NCBI GenBank assembly: GCA_001464765.1
Contig: LNDV01000022.1
Coordinates: 1 to 64,000 of the forward strand
Length of the DNA: 64,000 nucleotides
Source of the DNA: Betaproteobacteria bacterium Ga0077526
Lineage (GTDB): Bacteria; Pseudomonadota; Gammaproteobacteria; Burkholderiales; Ga0077523
Reading direction: 5' to 3'
Shown here: piece by piece, positions 1 to 9,293 of the stretch
Numbering within the stretch: position 1 is the first letter of the stretch
Layout of the letters: each line of letters begins with the position of its first letter
Program-made: the position numbers and the translations under genes
Notes under the pieces: generated by a model
What the model was told of the DNA's origin: nothing
Seen by the model: the letters and a program-made list of their open reading frames with translations, nothing else
Database searches by the model: none

Positions 1-50
1 ATGCCGGGATCAACGGAGCCACCCCTATGTCACGACTACCCAACCCTATC

Positions 51-2558
51 TCACATACCTCCAAGACGAGATACAACGTCTTGACGGATCACACCTAGGG
101 TGTAGACCCTCACGCGCCATGGCCAGGCTTCGGGCGCGTCCTCGGGCGGGGAGATCGGATACTCCCTGATATACGCGCGCACGAACTCGGGTTCGATGTC
201 GTGGGCCAGGGCGTCGGCGCACACCCGGGGTGCCCCTGCCGTCGGTACCCAAAAAGCATAGCGGCCTGCGGCGTAGTCGCGGGCGGCCGCGCCGAACCCG
301 TCGCGGAGCGCAATGAGATAGTCGTGCTCGCGGCCTGCGCAGCGCTCGACATTGGCTCGTCCGAGTGAAACGCGGGCGCGATAGCAAGCCGCGTTCGTCG
401 TCGCGAGAAGGGCTTCAGAAACCGCGATGTGCCGCCGGGCTTCCTCGCCCTCACCGAGTTCAGCCAGTGCCCAGGCACTAGGCACTTCCCAGATGAGCCG
501 TTGGTACGCCGTGCCTGTGTGGTCCAGATAGCGCATCGTGGGTTCGATGAACTCGACGGCACGCCTCCAGTCACCGCGGTCTGCGGCGCGATACAGCGAG
601 TTTCCCAAGTAGTGGGCCGTATCGTACGGGCGGGACGTCTCCTTGGACGGTGCAGCAAGCGCGAGCCAGCGATCCACATCGCCAACGCGCATCAGGGCGG
701 AACGCCCTGAATAGGCAGTCGTCAGTACGTATCCGAAACCTTCGCGCTCCGCGATCTCCTCTGCTCGGGCGACCGCCACAAAACCGCGCTCTATGGTGTG
801 TTCGGCGACACTCAGGTACGCGAGATAGCAATACCAGAGCGCTGCGTTGAGCGCAGTGAGTTCTGCGGCCGCAAGGTATGGTTCGACCTGCTTTTCCAAT
901 GACCGCGCCAGCCGAAACTCACCGGTATAGAGGCAGAAGAGCATGGTGATAGCAGCGGCCAGAATCTTCTGATTCGGGTCACCGTTCGCGTCAATGAGCT
1001 GGACGATGCGGCGCGCGCATCGCTCCGCAATCGGGTCCCCGGGTTCGCCGAAGATGACCGCAATGAGAAGCCCCGAGTACACCTGCAGTTCTGCCTCAGC
1101 GGAACGAAGCACCACCCCGGCGTCGAGGGCTGACTTCATCTCATACAACCAGTACCGCAGATCCTTGAACTCAGCCGCTTCGAGATACATCCCCTGCGCG
1201 ACCGCGGAAGCTGCCAGCAGAGCGCTCGAGCGATCGCCCGACGCGAGGTAACTCCCATGCGCGCATTCCAGGATCTGACGAGCTTCGGTCGGCTTCAGGG
1301 GCAGATTGGCGATGCCCGTCCAGTACTTGAGATCGGCGGATTCGTCCCGGATCTTGACCGGCAGCGCCGACGCCCACTCCTCGAAGGTCCGATGACGTCC
1401 TTGCGCCAGGAGCGCGGGCGCATTCCGAACGAGCATCGCGGCGGCGCCACACCAGTCGGCGGCCGCGCACCGTAGCTTGAAGGCCGGCTCCACCTCATTG
1501 GCTAGTTCGAGAAGCTCGGCTGCGCGAACCTGCAACAGGTTCACGGCTTCCACATCAAACCGCCGATGCAGGCAATTCAGCAGGAACTGCCGGAAAAGCG
1601 CATGGAAGGCGAATTGCGGAGAAGTCCCAGACCGGCGATCGGTGAAGAGTTGTCGCCGGAACATCGTGTCGAGAAATTCGCCAGCGCGGGCGCAACCTGT
1701 GAGCGATTCGCAAGCGCCGGCTGTCATCTGCGGCAGCAGTGACACCATCATGAGGAACTCTTGCAGTTCCGGCTCGAGGCGGTCGAAGATCTGGGTCGCG
1801 AAGTAGTCGAAAACAATCTCGTCCGTGGCATGCCCCAGACCCGGAGCGTCCGGAACGTCCCCAAGCCTCTCGAGTGCCAGTACGAATCCCGCAGCCCAGC
1901 CGCCCGCTGCGCGCAGCATGCGGGTTACGGTCTCCGGACTGATTGAAGCCTTGCGCTCTGCCAAGGCAGCGGCGTCTTCCGCGGTCAACTGCAAATCGGG
2001 CCAGGACAACATCCGAATACTTCCGTGCATCACGAGGCGGCTGTAGGCCGGTGGCGGTGGCGCACGGCTGATCACAACGATGCGTAGACGGTTTCGAAGT
2101 TCGTCGTGCGCGGCCACGACTGTTTGATGCAACGCCGCGTGTGCATCGATCTCATGAAGATTGTCCAGTACGAGAACTGTTCCCAAGCGGGCTCTCGCCG
2201 CCACGGTCCGAAAGAAGCGTCGAGCGAAACCCGCAGCGTCGTGCCCGTACTCCGGTGTAAACAGCGGGAGGGAAACCTTTCGGGAGGTCGCGATGCCGTC
2301 CACGGCTGCGCGGAAGTAGAAGTAGAACCCCGCCAAGTCTTGGTCGGTCGGATCCACCTGGTACCAGGCGCTGGGCGCATTCCGATCCTTCAGCCACGTC
2401 GCCACCAGTGTCGTCTTTCCCGCTCCGGGAGGGCCGACGATCCAGATCAGCTTATCCTCGGGCGTATCGTCCAGAAGCCGAAAAAGCCGCCGACGCGACA
2501 CCGCATCATGCACCTGCGGGGGCGTCACCTTGGCGATTGACGATCTTCGCGATGCCAT
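51..2558 (-). CDS. MalT-like STAND ATPase regulator, output domain lost
   Basis: 835 residues. A P-loop (GPPGAGKTT, residues 42-50) opens an ATPase module with a Walker B-like segment (VLVLDN) near residue 130; a long alpha-helical TPR-like region fills the rest. It is a paralog of the 1082-residue protein at 4380-7628: both share the N-terminal start, the ATPase module and the conserved WPW motif that precedes the winged helix. Here the frame stops about 20 residues after WPW, in what would be the first strand of the winged helix, so the wHTH and BTAD output domains are absent. The ATG at 2558 has AGGAG eight bases upstream. It could be a degraded regulator or a ligand-sensing partner without DNA binding. 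The family call is firm; the function is open. Confidence 0.8.
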   Translation of the reverse strand: MASRRSSIAKVTPPQVHDAVSRRRLFRLLDDTPEDKLIWIVGPPGAGKTTLVATWLKDRNAPSAWYQVDPTDQDLAGFYFYFRAAVDGIATSRKVSLPLFTPEYGHDAAGFARRFFRTVAARARLGTVLVLDNLHEIDAHAALHQTVVAAHDELRNRLRIVVISRAPPPPAYSRLVMHGSIRMLSWPDLQLTAEDAAALAERKASISPETVTRMLRAAGGWAAGFVLALERLGDVPDAPGLGHATDEIVFDYFATQIFDRLEPELQEFLMMVSLLPQMTAGACESLTGCARAGEFLDTMFRRQLFTDRRSGTSPQFAFHALFRQFLLNCLHRRFDVEAVNLLQVRAAELLELANEVEPAFKLRCAAADWCGAAAMLVRNAPALLAQGRHRTFEEWASALPVKIRDESADLKYWTGIANLPLKPTEARQILECAHGSYLASGDRSSALLAASAVAQGMYLEAAEFKDLRYWLYEMKSALDAGVVLRSAEAELQVYSGLLIAVIFGEPGDPIAERCARRIVQLIDANGDPNQKILAAAITMLFCLYTGEFRLARSLEKQVEPYLAAAELTALNAALWYCYLAYLSVAEHTIERGFVAVARAEEIAEREGFGYVLTTAYSGRSALMRVGDVDRWLALAAPSKETSRPYDTAHYLGNSLYRAADRGDWRRAVEFIEPTMRYLDHTGTAYQRLIWEVPSAWALAELGEGEEARRHIAVSEALLATTNAACYRARVSLGRANVERCAGREHDYLIALRDGFGAAARDYAAGRYAFWVPTAGAPRVCADALAHDIEPEFVRAYIREYPISPPEDAPEAWPWRVRVYTLGVIRQDVVSRLGGM

Positions 2559-3303
2559 CTCGATCTCCTGACCGACGGTCAGTCTTCATTCTACGGATTG
2601 TTCACGAACCCGAACGAAGGAAACTGGCACACCTCGGTGTTCCTTCAGCACGCGTAAGTGGATGCTGCCTCGTCGCGCGGCCCTCTCGCTCATCGCAAAA
2701 AGGGCGCGACTGCTATGGTTCAGGTCTCGAGTGAGGTCCGGCGAGACGTTGCGCTCTGTCTATCGCGGGCCGCGCTCGACTTATTGACCATCTTCGAGAA
2801 TTTTGGGGGGCACCCCGGGCCGCCTCAGTTCCTCCCGTGTGTGTCTCGCCAGCATGTTCAGCGCTCTCCGCATGCATGGCACATCACCGCTCCCAAACCG
2901 TCGCCCTCCCTCGTCCTCTCGCTAAAGACAGTGACGCCACAGTCACCCACCCAGTTTTGGTGACCTTCGTTGAGTCTCCAGTCGCCTGCGCGCCGCCACC
3001 TTTGCGCTTGGGCGCCCCGCCCCGGGTTGCTACATGCGATGTCGTTGGAGGGCAGTACTCGCAATCGACGATGATCGATCCCCGGAGTCGGCGCGTGCGC
3101 GCCTCGTCCGGGCTACGCAGTTCGGAACTTGTAGCCCGGAAGAAGCGCAGCGGAGTCCGGGGGCGGTGGTCGCGGTACGCGGTGACTTACCCCCGGAGTC
3201 GGCGCATCTGCGCCTCGTCCGGGCCACGCGGTTCGGAACTTGTAGCCCGGAAGGAGCGCAGCGGAGTCCGGGGGCGGTGGTTGTTCCGCGCCTCAGGCCG
3301 ATC
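2559..3303. other. Gene-free stretch upstream of the TctC gene
   Basis: About 750 bases without a supportable gene. It carries the leader of the minus-strand ATPase gene, including a TAGAAT-like -10 on the minus strand near 2589-2594, and the inverted-repeat pair at 3080-3281. Short open frames here show no domain, signal peptide or ribosome-binding site. Confidence 0.5.
3080..3281. repeat. Tandem pair of REP-like inverted repeats, 111-bp period
   Basis: Two copies of a roughly 91-base unit (3080-3170 and 3191-3281) are spaced exactly 111 bases apart and differ at only a few positions. Each unit is itself an inverted repeat. The left arm runs CCCCGGAGTC...CTCGTCCGGGCTAC, and the right arm GTAGCCCGGA.GAAGCG...GGAGTCCGGGG, with the loop around TTCGGAACTT. 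One half-unit recurs at 59498-59529. This looks like a dispersed REP/BIME-type extragenic palindrome. Transcribed, each copy would form a long GC-rich hairpin. Confidence 0.75.
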
Positions 3304-3337
3304 TGTAAGTGGTTTGTACCCCACCCCCAGCTATGCT
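3304..3337 (+). promoter_or_regulatory. SARP-like direct-repeat operator and -10 upstream of the TctC gene
   Basis: TGTAAGTGGTTTGTAC lies at 3304-3319. Its two TGTA half-sites start 11 bases apart (3304 and 3315), one helical turn. A TATGCT hexamer at 3332-3337 could be the -10. The same 16-mer with a single mismatch occurs at 7624-7639, upstream of the methyltransferase gene. Heptamers with 11-base periodicity just upstream of -10 are the known binding pattern of SARP/BTAD regulators, and such a protein is encoded between the two sites. Confidence 0.5.
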
Positions 3338-3389
3338 GTTTCCCATGCCGCGGCGATTGTCGCCAAGGCGTCCGTTCAGGGAGAAAGCC

Positions 3390-4379
3390 ATGCGGGAGAG
3401 CGTTTTTCGCCGATGGGTTACCGGCACCGTCGTCGGTGTCCTGGGGTGGCTGGCCTCGAGCATGGCCACCGCCGATTCAGATAACTTCCCAAGTCGACCC
3501 GTCACGATCATCGTGCCCTGGCCGCCAGGCAGCATCGTCGACGTGCGAGTCCGCCTGATCGCAGAAGCCGCCAGTCGCGATACCGGCCATCGCGTCATCG
3601 TCGACAACCGGCCGGGAGCTATCGGTACCGTCGGAGTCGGCGTGGGCGTGCGTGCCCGACCGGACGGCTACACGGTGATCACCGGGGACATCACGCAAAT
3701 GTCGATCGTGCCAGCCATGCGGCGCGATCTGCCCTACGATCCGGAACGCGATCTGGTGCCGATCATCCTCTACACCCGGGGACTCATGCTGCTGGTGGCG
3801 AGCCCCTCCCTCGGGGCGTCGTCTGTGGCGGAACTCGTCGCGGTCGCCCGCAAACGCGGCACGCCCCTCCTCTATGGCACGTCCGGACCGGGGAGTACCT
3901 CCGACTTCGGCGCGATCCTTCTCGGGAAGGCCAGCGGTATCGCTGTAGAGCGGGTGGCCTACAAGAGTTCCACCCACGCGCTCGTGGACGTGATTCCCGG
4001 GCGGATCGACTTCGTGTTCGACTTCGTTCCGACCAGCCTGGAGCATATCCGCGCGGGGAAGCTCAAGGCGCTCATGGTGACCAGTGACCACCGCGTTCCG
4101 CTGCTCCCTGACGTACCCACAGCCAGGGAGGCGGGTCTCCCGGACGTCCAGATCGAAACGTGGGGCGGGTTCTATGTCCCGAAAGGGACGCCGCCGGCGG
4201 CGGTAGCCGCACTCAATCGCATCTTTGCGCGGGCATTGGGCGATCCCGCGATCCGCAAGAACTTCGAGGACGCCGGATCCCGGGTCGGGGGCGGCTCGCC
4301 GGAGGATCTCGCTGCCTTCCAGGCCCTGCAGAAAAAGCGCTGGACGGATATCGTGGCCCGGGTCGGCATTCCGGAATAG
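3390..4379 (+). CDS. TctC/Bug-family extracytoplasmic substrate-binding protein
   Basis: 329 residues, the usual length for the Bug family of periplasmic solute receptors (tripartite tricarboxylate transporter type). An N-terminal signal peptide has arginines at residues 8-9, a hydrophobic core and a likely cleavage after MATA (about residue 28). The mature start, FPSRPVTIIVPWPPG, and the later DGYT and PDVPT segments are family signatures. The ATG at 3390 follows GGGAG at an SD distance; an in-frame GTG at 3309 is less likely because it would bury the operator. No TctA or TctB membrane genes are adjacent, so this is an orphan receptor, as is frequent in betaproteobacteria. It abuts the regulator gene at 4380, suggesting co-transcription. 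The ligand is unknown. Confidence 0.88.
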   Translation: MRESVFRRWVTGTVVGVLGWLASSMATADSDNFPSRPVTIIVPWPPGSIVDVRVRLIAEAASRDTGHRVIVDNRPGAIGTVGVGVGVRARPDGYTVITGDITQMSIVPAMRRDLPYDPERDLVPIILYTRGLMLLVASPSLGASSVAELVAVARKRGTPLLYGTSGPGSTSDFGAILLGKASGIAVERVAYKSSTHALVDVIPGRIDFVFDFVPTSLEHIRAGKLKALMVTSDHRVPLLPDVPTAREAGLPDVQIETWGGFYVPKGTPPAAVAALNRIFARALGDPAIRKNFEDAGSRVGGGSPEDLAAFQALQKKRWTDIVARVGIPE

Positions 4380-7300
4380 GTGTCTGCGCCGGTCATGCCC
4401 TCGTCTCGCCTCGCAAAACTCACCCGCCCCCGCACCGACGGGCTGCTGGCGCGCGAGCGACTGTTCCAGACGCTGGACTCGGCGCGCGAACGGCCGCTGG
4501 TCTGGGTGTCCGGACCGCCCGGCGCGGGCAAGACCTCCCTCGTATCGAGCTACCTGGAGGCTCGCACCCTGGATTGCCTCTGGTATCAGTGCGACCCGGG
4601 CGACGCCGACCCGGCAACCTTCTTCTACTACCTGGGCATCGCGGCTTCGGAGGCAGGCGGCAAGCAGGCGAAGCCGCTCCCGCTCTTCACGGAAGACTAC
4701 GCACAGGACCTGGCCGGATTCGCCCGCCGATTCTTCCGCGCTCTCTTCGCGCACATGGGGATCGCCTCGGTACTCGTGCTCGACAACTATCAGGAAGCGG
4801 GCGACGCCGAGGCCTTTCATGTGTGTGTGCGCATCGCGCTGGAGGAGATGCCAGCCGGCCAGTGCCTGTTCGGCGTGAGTCGCTATGAACCTCCAGCCGC
4901 TTTCGCCCGGGCCCGCGCCAACCAACAGGTGAGTCTCATTACGTGGGAACAGTTGAAGCTCACCGAAGAAGAGACCGCAGCAGTCGCAGCCGAGGCTTCG
5001 CCAGACCCGGAAACAATTGCCCGAATCCAGGAGCAGTCCGGAGGCTGGGCGGCCGGCGTCGTCCTAATGCTCGAGCGGTTGCGTCAGACGGGTGCCCTGC
5101 GGCCTGGCAGTGTTCTGGAAAACCTCGAGACGATCTTCGACTACTTCGCAGGGCAGGTCTTCGAGGCCGCGCCGAAGGACACCCGCGACATGCTGGTCAG
5201 GCTCGCCTATCTACCGCGCATGACGGCGGCCACCGCCGAGATCGTGACTGGCAATCCGGCAGTCGGCACCCTCCTCGATACGCTGGCCCGACGCAACCTG
5301 TTCACCGACCGGCGCTACGGTAACGAGGTGAGCTTCCAGTTCCACGCGCTGTTCCGCACGTTCCTGCGCGAGCGCGCACGCGAGCATCTGGGTGTGTCGG
5401 AACATCAGCGGCTCGCGCACAGCGTGGCCGCCTTGCTGCAGGCGACCGGGCAGATCGAGGACGCCCTCCAGCTATTCGTCGAGGGAAGCGCATGGGATGC
5501 CGCTGCTCGGCTGGTCGTTCTGGAAACGGAAGCCATGGTCCGCCAGGGCCGTCGCGAAACCTTGAAGCGCTGGGTCGAACTGCTTCCGATGGACATCGTG
5601 AACCGTGACCCGGCATTGTTGTACGCGCTCGGGCTGGCGCACTTCAAGTCGGGTGCCGACACCACGACGACGGCGCGACACCTTCTGTCACGAGCCTGCG
5701 AGGGGTTCGAACGAACGGGCGACGTCGCGGGCCAGTTGCGCACCGTCTCTGCCATCGCAGAGAGCTATTACACCGATCCGAAAGGAATGGCTCCGCTCGA
5801 TCCCTGGATCCAGCGCCTCCAGGCTCTGCTGAGCGGCGCTGCCCAAAACCTCCCTGCGGACCTTCGCGCCAGGCCGCTCCTCAATCTGAGCCGGTCCCTG
5901 CTCTATCGTGATCCGCTGGACCCGTCGGTTTCACAGACCGCAGAGCGCCTTCGCGAGTGCCTCGAGTCGGAAGACGTATTGCCCGACGCCAGGGTGTTGG
6001 GACGCGGCTTTCTGCTGATGCATGGCTGGTGGCGAATGGACGTTTCGGGCAACGCGGCGCTCATCACCGCGACAGATCCCTTGCTCACCAGCTCGGAGAT
6101 CAGCGAGACCAGCTGGCTGAGCTACCTGTTCTACAAGGCGAACCATCTCGTTACGGTCGGTGACTACCACGCTGGACTCGCCATCATCGCGCAGGCCCTG
6201 GAAATCACGGACGACTCCGGGCTGAGCCCGCTGTCCTACGACTTTCACCGCCTCGCCGCCCAGGCGTTCCTGTACATGCGACGCTATCGCGAGGGTCGCG
6301 AACGCATGGTGCAGCACGTGATTCCCAACTTGTCGCGCCAGCGCGCCACGCAGCGCCTCATCGCGTTGGGAACCGCGGCGCTCGCCGAGCTCGGCGTCGG
6401 CAACCGCGATGCGGCACGCCGGTACCTGGAAGCACTCGAATGCGATCCCGAAGCGAATGCCCCGATCGTCGGATGGCTGCTGGCGCCGACACGCGGGGGG
6501 CTGTGGGCGATCCTGGGTGACGTCGACCGGGCGCTCGGACTCCTCGAAAGGGTTTCGTCCCAACGTGACATCGCAACCGCCGCCCCCTTTGTCCTCGGGC
6601 GCGCCCTGGTCGGCCGAGCATTCGTCTTCATGCTAATGGGCAGGGACGCGGAGGCGGCAGCCGAGTTGCGCCACCCTCACCTCGCGCCTGAACCTCACTC
6701 GGTTTCGGTATGGCTGGGATTGCCGTTCGAGCGAATTCCTGAGCTCTACGCCCTCGCCCTGCGGCACGACATCCACACGGAATTCGTCTCCGCGCTCATC
6801 CGCAATCAGGACATCCCCGCACCCGATCCCGATCTGGAGCACTGGCCCTGGCCGTTACGAATCCGTCTGCTGGGCCGCTTCTGCGTGGAAGGCGCGTTAC
6901 CCAGGAAAGCCGGCAAGGCTCAGCACAAGCTCAACGAACTGCTCCGCGCGATTGCGGTCCGCGGACCGGACGGCTTGAACCTGCAATCGCTCGCCGACGA
7001 GCTGTGGCCAGACTCCGAGGGAGATGCCGCCCTCAACTCGGCGCAGGTGTCGCTCTATCGACTGCGCAAGCTGCTTGGTCGGGACGACACCGTTCGGGTG
7101 CTGGATGGCGTGGTGTACCTCGACCGCAGCGTCTGCTGGGTGGATGCGTGGGCCTTCGAATCGAAGGCGCGCGAGGCTTGTTCGATGCCCGCGGACGCGG
7201 CCGGCTTCGAGGAGGTAGCGCATCAGACCCTGTCGCTCTACCGCAGGCCATTGCTGCCCGACGATGACGAGCTTCCTGGCGTCAGGCCCATGCGCCAGCG

Positions 7301-7628
7301 CCTGCACCGGCTCTGGACGGACCTGGTGCGGGAACAGGCATCCCGGCTCGCACAGAGCAATCGCGCGCGCGACAGCGTCGACCTGCTGGAGCGAGCTTTC
7401 GACCTCGACCCTGCGTCGGACAGTCTCTGCCGCGACCTGATGCGCCACCACACGAAAAATGGCGACACGACGCAGGCCGTGCAGGCATTCGAGCGATGCC
7501 GCACCGCGCTGCGGGACTCGCTGGGCATCCAGCCAGCGGCCGAGACTCAACGCCTGCACCGCGAGGCCCTGGGCGCCGGACGGCAGTCCGTTTCAGAGCC
7601 AGAAAGCGGCCGTACATCCAAGTTGTAA
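4380..7628 (+). CDS. STAND ATPase regulator with winged helix and BTAD (SARP-like) output
   Basis: 1082 residues. Order of parts: P-loop GPPGAGKT (residues 45-52); Walker B-like VLVLDN around residue 137; MalT/LuxR-type helical TPR region (about 350-800); OmpR-type winged helix from about 825 to 925 (LADELWPDSEG segment); BTAD helical domain about 935-1065. It should be an ATP- and ligand-gated transcription activator. The first codon is GTG directly after the preceding stop; an ATG at 4395 gives an N terminus that aligns better with the paralog at 51-2558 and may be the true start. It lies between two genes that carry the same SARP-like direct repeats, which suggests it controls its flanks. 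The ligand is unknown; the preceding binding protein hints at a small carboxylate. Confidence 0.85.
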   Translation: MSAPVMPSSRLAKLTRPRTDGLLARERLFQTLDSARERPLVWVSGPPGAGKTSLVSSYLEARTLDCLWYQCDPGDADPATFFYYLGIAASEAGGKQAKPLPLFTEDYAQDLAGFARRFFRALFAHMGIASVLVLDNYQEAGDAEAFHVCVRIALEEMPAGQCLFGVSRYEPPAAFARARANQQVSLITWEQLKLTEEETAAVAAEASPDPETIARIQEQSGGWAAGVVLMLERLRQTGALRPGSVLENLETIFDYFAGQVFEAAPKDTRDMLVRLAYLPRMTAATAEIVTGNPAVGTLLDTLARRNLFTDRRYGNEVSFQFHALFRTFLRERAREHLGVSEHQRLAHSVAALLQATGQIEDALQLFVEGSAWDAAARLVVLETEAMVRQGRRETLKRWVELLPMDIVNRDPALLYALGLAHFKSGADTTTTARHLLSRACEGFERTGDVAGQLRTVSAIAESYYTDPKGMAPLDPWIQRLQALLSGAAQNLPADLRARPLLNLSRSLLYRDPLDPSVSQTAERLRECLESEDVLPDARVLGRGFLLMHGWWRMDVSGNAALITATDPLLTSSEISETSWLSYLFYKANHLVTVGDYHAGLAIIAQALEITDDSGLSPLSYDFHRLAAQAFLYMRRYREGRERMVQHVIPNLSRQRATQRLIALGTAALAELGVGNRDAARRYLEALECDPEANAPIVGWLLAPTRGGLWAILGDVDRALGLLERVSSQRDIATAAPFVLGRALVGRAFVFMLMGRDAEAAAELRHPHLAPEPHSVSVWLGLPFERIPELYALALRHDIHTEFVSALIRNQDIPAPDPDLEHWPWPLRIRLLGRFCVEGALPRKAGKAQHKLNELLRAIAVRGPDGLNLQSLADELWPDSEGDAALNSAQVSLYRLRKLLGRDDTVRVLDGVVYLDRSVCWVDAWAFESKAREACSMPADAAGFEEVAHQTLSLYRRPLLPDDDELPGVRPMRQRLHRLWTDLVREQASRLAQSNRARDSVDLLERAFDLDPASDSLCRDLMRHHTKNGDTTQAVQAFERCRTALRDSLGIQPAAETQRLHREALGAGRQSVSEPESGRTSKL

Positions 7629-7655
7629 GTCGTTTGTACGCTCTTGCTGTGTAGC
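7624..7655 (+). promoter_or_regulatory. SARP-like direct-repeat operator and -10 upstream of the methyltransferase
   Basis: TGTAAGTCGTTTGTAC at 7624-7639 begins two bases upstream of the TAA of the regulator gene. TGTA half-sites are 11 bases apart (7624, 7635). A TGTAGC hexamer at 7650-7655 sits eight bases past the second heptamer. It matches the site at 3304-3319 in 15 of 16 positions, although the surrounding sequence diverges. Confidence 0.5.
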
Positions 7656-7691
7656 TTTGTCCTGCCAGACACCCCCTACCGGAGCCTGAAC

Positions 7692-8531
7692 ATGTCGACG
7701 ATACCCGCCATCCAGCCGACCCACTCGCCTCTTCCCGAGCGCTACTACCTCCACACCGGAGCCGCGGCGGCACCTCGCCTCGGTCTGCTGCACACGATAT
7801 TCGGTCCCGGGACGGAACACGTCCTTCGGCGCGCCGGCATTCGGTCCGGCATGAGAGTGGCCGACATCGGCTGCGGTGTCGGCCACGTCACACGATTCCT
7901 GGCCGACTGCGTCGGACCGAGCGGCAATGTGAGCGCCGTAGACGGCAGCGACGACCAGTTGGAAGTTGCGCGACAGACGACGTCGGGCACGACTGGCCGG
8001 GTCGACTTCGTTCGTGCCTCCGCGTACGACACCACCTTGCCGAGAGGCGCCTACGATCTTGTGTGCTGCCGCTTTCTGCTGTGCCATCTGCAGCGCCCGC
8101 TGGACGCCATCGCCGAGATGCGGGCGCTCCTTCGCCCCGGCGGCGTTCTCGTTTGCGAAGACATGGAAGCCTCCACCCTCACCTCCATTCCGGAAACCGA
8201 GATCTACGCCCGGATGGGGGAAGTCGCGAGACAAGGCGGGAGTCGGCGGGGAACCGACGTCGACATCGGCAGGCGGCTCCCGGAATACCTCGTCAACCGG
8301 GGCTTCGCCGACGTTCGCGCAGCACTGTGGCAGCCCGCGTACTTCGAAGGCGAGGAAAAGCGCTTCTGGGAGTACTCCACGCTCGAAACCGGCGCGCACG
8401 CCGTGGAAGCAGGTCTTGTCACCGAGCAGGAGATCGCAGAGCGCGCGGCCGCCATGCGTGAGATCAACCTGGACCCGGCCATTCTGCTGCTCCTGCCGCG
8501 CATCTGGCAGGTGTGGGGCGTCAAACCCTGA
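7692..8531 (+). CDS. Class I SAM-dependent methyltransferase
   Basis: 279 residues. SAM-binding motif I is VADIGCGVG (residues 57-65), followed by an acidic motif II (AVDGSDDQ) and the post-motif LLRPGGVLVCED. The C-terminal part carries an EKRFWEY motif shared with the methyltransferase at 36984-37793 and its fragment at 39010-39222, so the three are paralogs. The ATG at 7692 has GGAG at 7681-7684; an upstream in-frame TTG would overlap the promoter. The gene follows the SARP-like regulator and carries its candidate operator. The substrate (small molecule or quinone-like) cannot be read from sequence. Confidence 0.85.
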   Translation: MSTIPAIQPTHSPLPERYYLHTGAAAAPRLGLLHTIFGPGTEHVLRRAGIRSGMRVADIGCGVGHVTRFLADCVGPSGNVSAVDGSDDQLEVARQTTSGTTGRVDFVRASAYDTTLPRGAYDLVCCRFLLCHLQRPLDAIAEMRALLRPGGVLVCEDMEASTLTSIPETEIYARMGEVARQGGSRRGTDVDIGRRLPEYLVNRGFADVRAALWQPAYFEGEEKRFWEYSTLETGAHAVEAGLVTEQEIAERAAAMREINLDPAILLLLPRIWQVWGVKP

Positions 8532-8957
8532 GGTGGAAGTGCGGCGCCCGGCGCGCCCGGCCAGTGCCGTAGGCCATTTCCAGGATGTCGCCGAGACTCC
8601 CCCCTGCGTGCCGGGCTGGCGGCCGGCGTCGAAGAGGTGCCGCCGGGCGTCAACGTTCTCGTTGCGAGCCGTACTTCTCCACCTCCCTCGCTCGTCCGAC
8701 TCCGAGCGAGCCAGCAGATCGCCTTCCTCGATTGGGTCGACGTGCGCCTCACGATGGACGAAGCCCGGGCCATCGACGGCGCCGATCGCTTTGCCGCGGA
8801 CGATTTCCAGCGGTTGTTCGAGCAGACCGATCGAGACGGCGCGGTACACATCGACCTGCCTTCGGGTTCGCCATCGCACCGACGCGGACTCGCTATGCGA
8901 CGACACTACGCTGAGAGTCGTTTCCCGACGACCGACACCATAGAGACCCACCCCGAC
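8532..8957. other. Gene-free stretch before the BON lipoprotein
   Basis: About 425 bases. The plus frame is open from 8637 into the BON gene, but the extension would place the lipoprotein signal peptide internally and shows no domain, so it is not treated as coding. No hairpin terminator was recognised. Confidence 0.45.
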
Positions 8958-9293
8958 ATGAACCCGCGATTCGCATTCCTCTTTCTGGCCGGCATGGCGG
9001 TCTTGATGACAACCGGCGGTTGCAGCAAGACGCCCGAGACCACCGTGATGACTCCCGCCGACACGACGGCGGTCGCCAATGTGTCGGACACCGATGTCAC
9101 AGAGCATGTGAAAACTGCGCTGCGCCTGAACGATTCTCTCAAGGGGTTTGAGATCGGCGTCGTGACGCTCAAGGGCGATGTCCGGATGACCGGCACTGTA
9201 GACACTCAGGTCCAGCGCGCTGACGCAATCGGCATCGCCCGTGCGTCGGAGGGAGTCCACAGCATCCACGACGAGATCACGATCAAGCAGTAA
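8958..9293 (+). CDS. BON-domain lipoprotein
   Basis: 111 residues. The signal peptide ends in a lipobox (TTGGC, cysteine at residue 23), so the protein should be lipidated and anchored in the envelope. One BON domain follows: the VTEHVKTALRLNDSL helix, a core GFEIGVVTLKGDV strand-turn, and VHSIHDEITIK at the end. BON domains bind phospholipid or stabilise envelopes, as in OsmY. The ATG at 8958 is chosen because it starts exactly at the signal peptide; the ribosome-binding site is weak. Confidence 0.8.
   Translation: MNPRFAFLFLAGMAVLMTTGGCSKTPETTVMTPADTTAVANVSDTDVTEHVKTALRLNDSLKGFEIGVVTLKGDVRMTGTVDTQVQRADAIGIARASEGVHSIHDEITIKQ

Noticed and set aside
2651..2666. Partial match to the SARP-like motif (CGTAAGTGG)
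   Set aside because: Only the first half-site is similar; no second TGTA at 11 bases.
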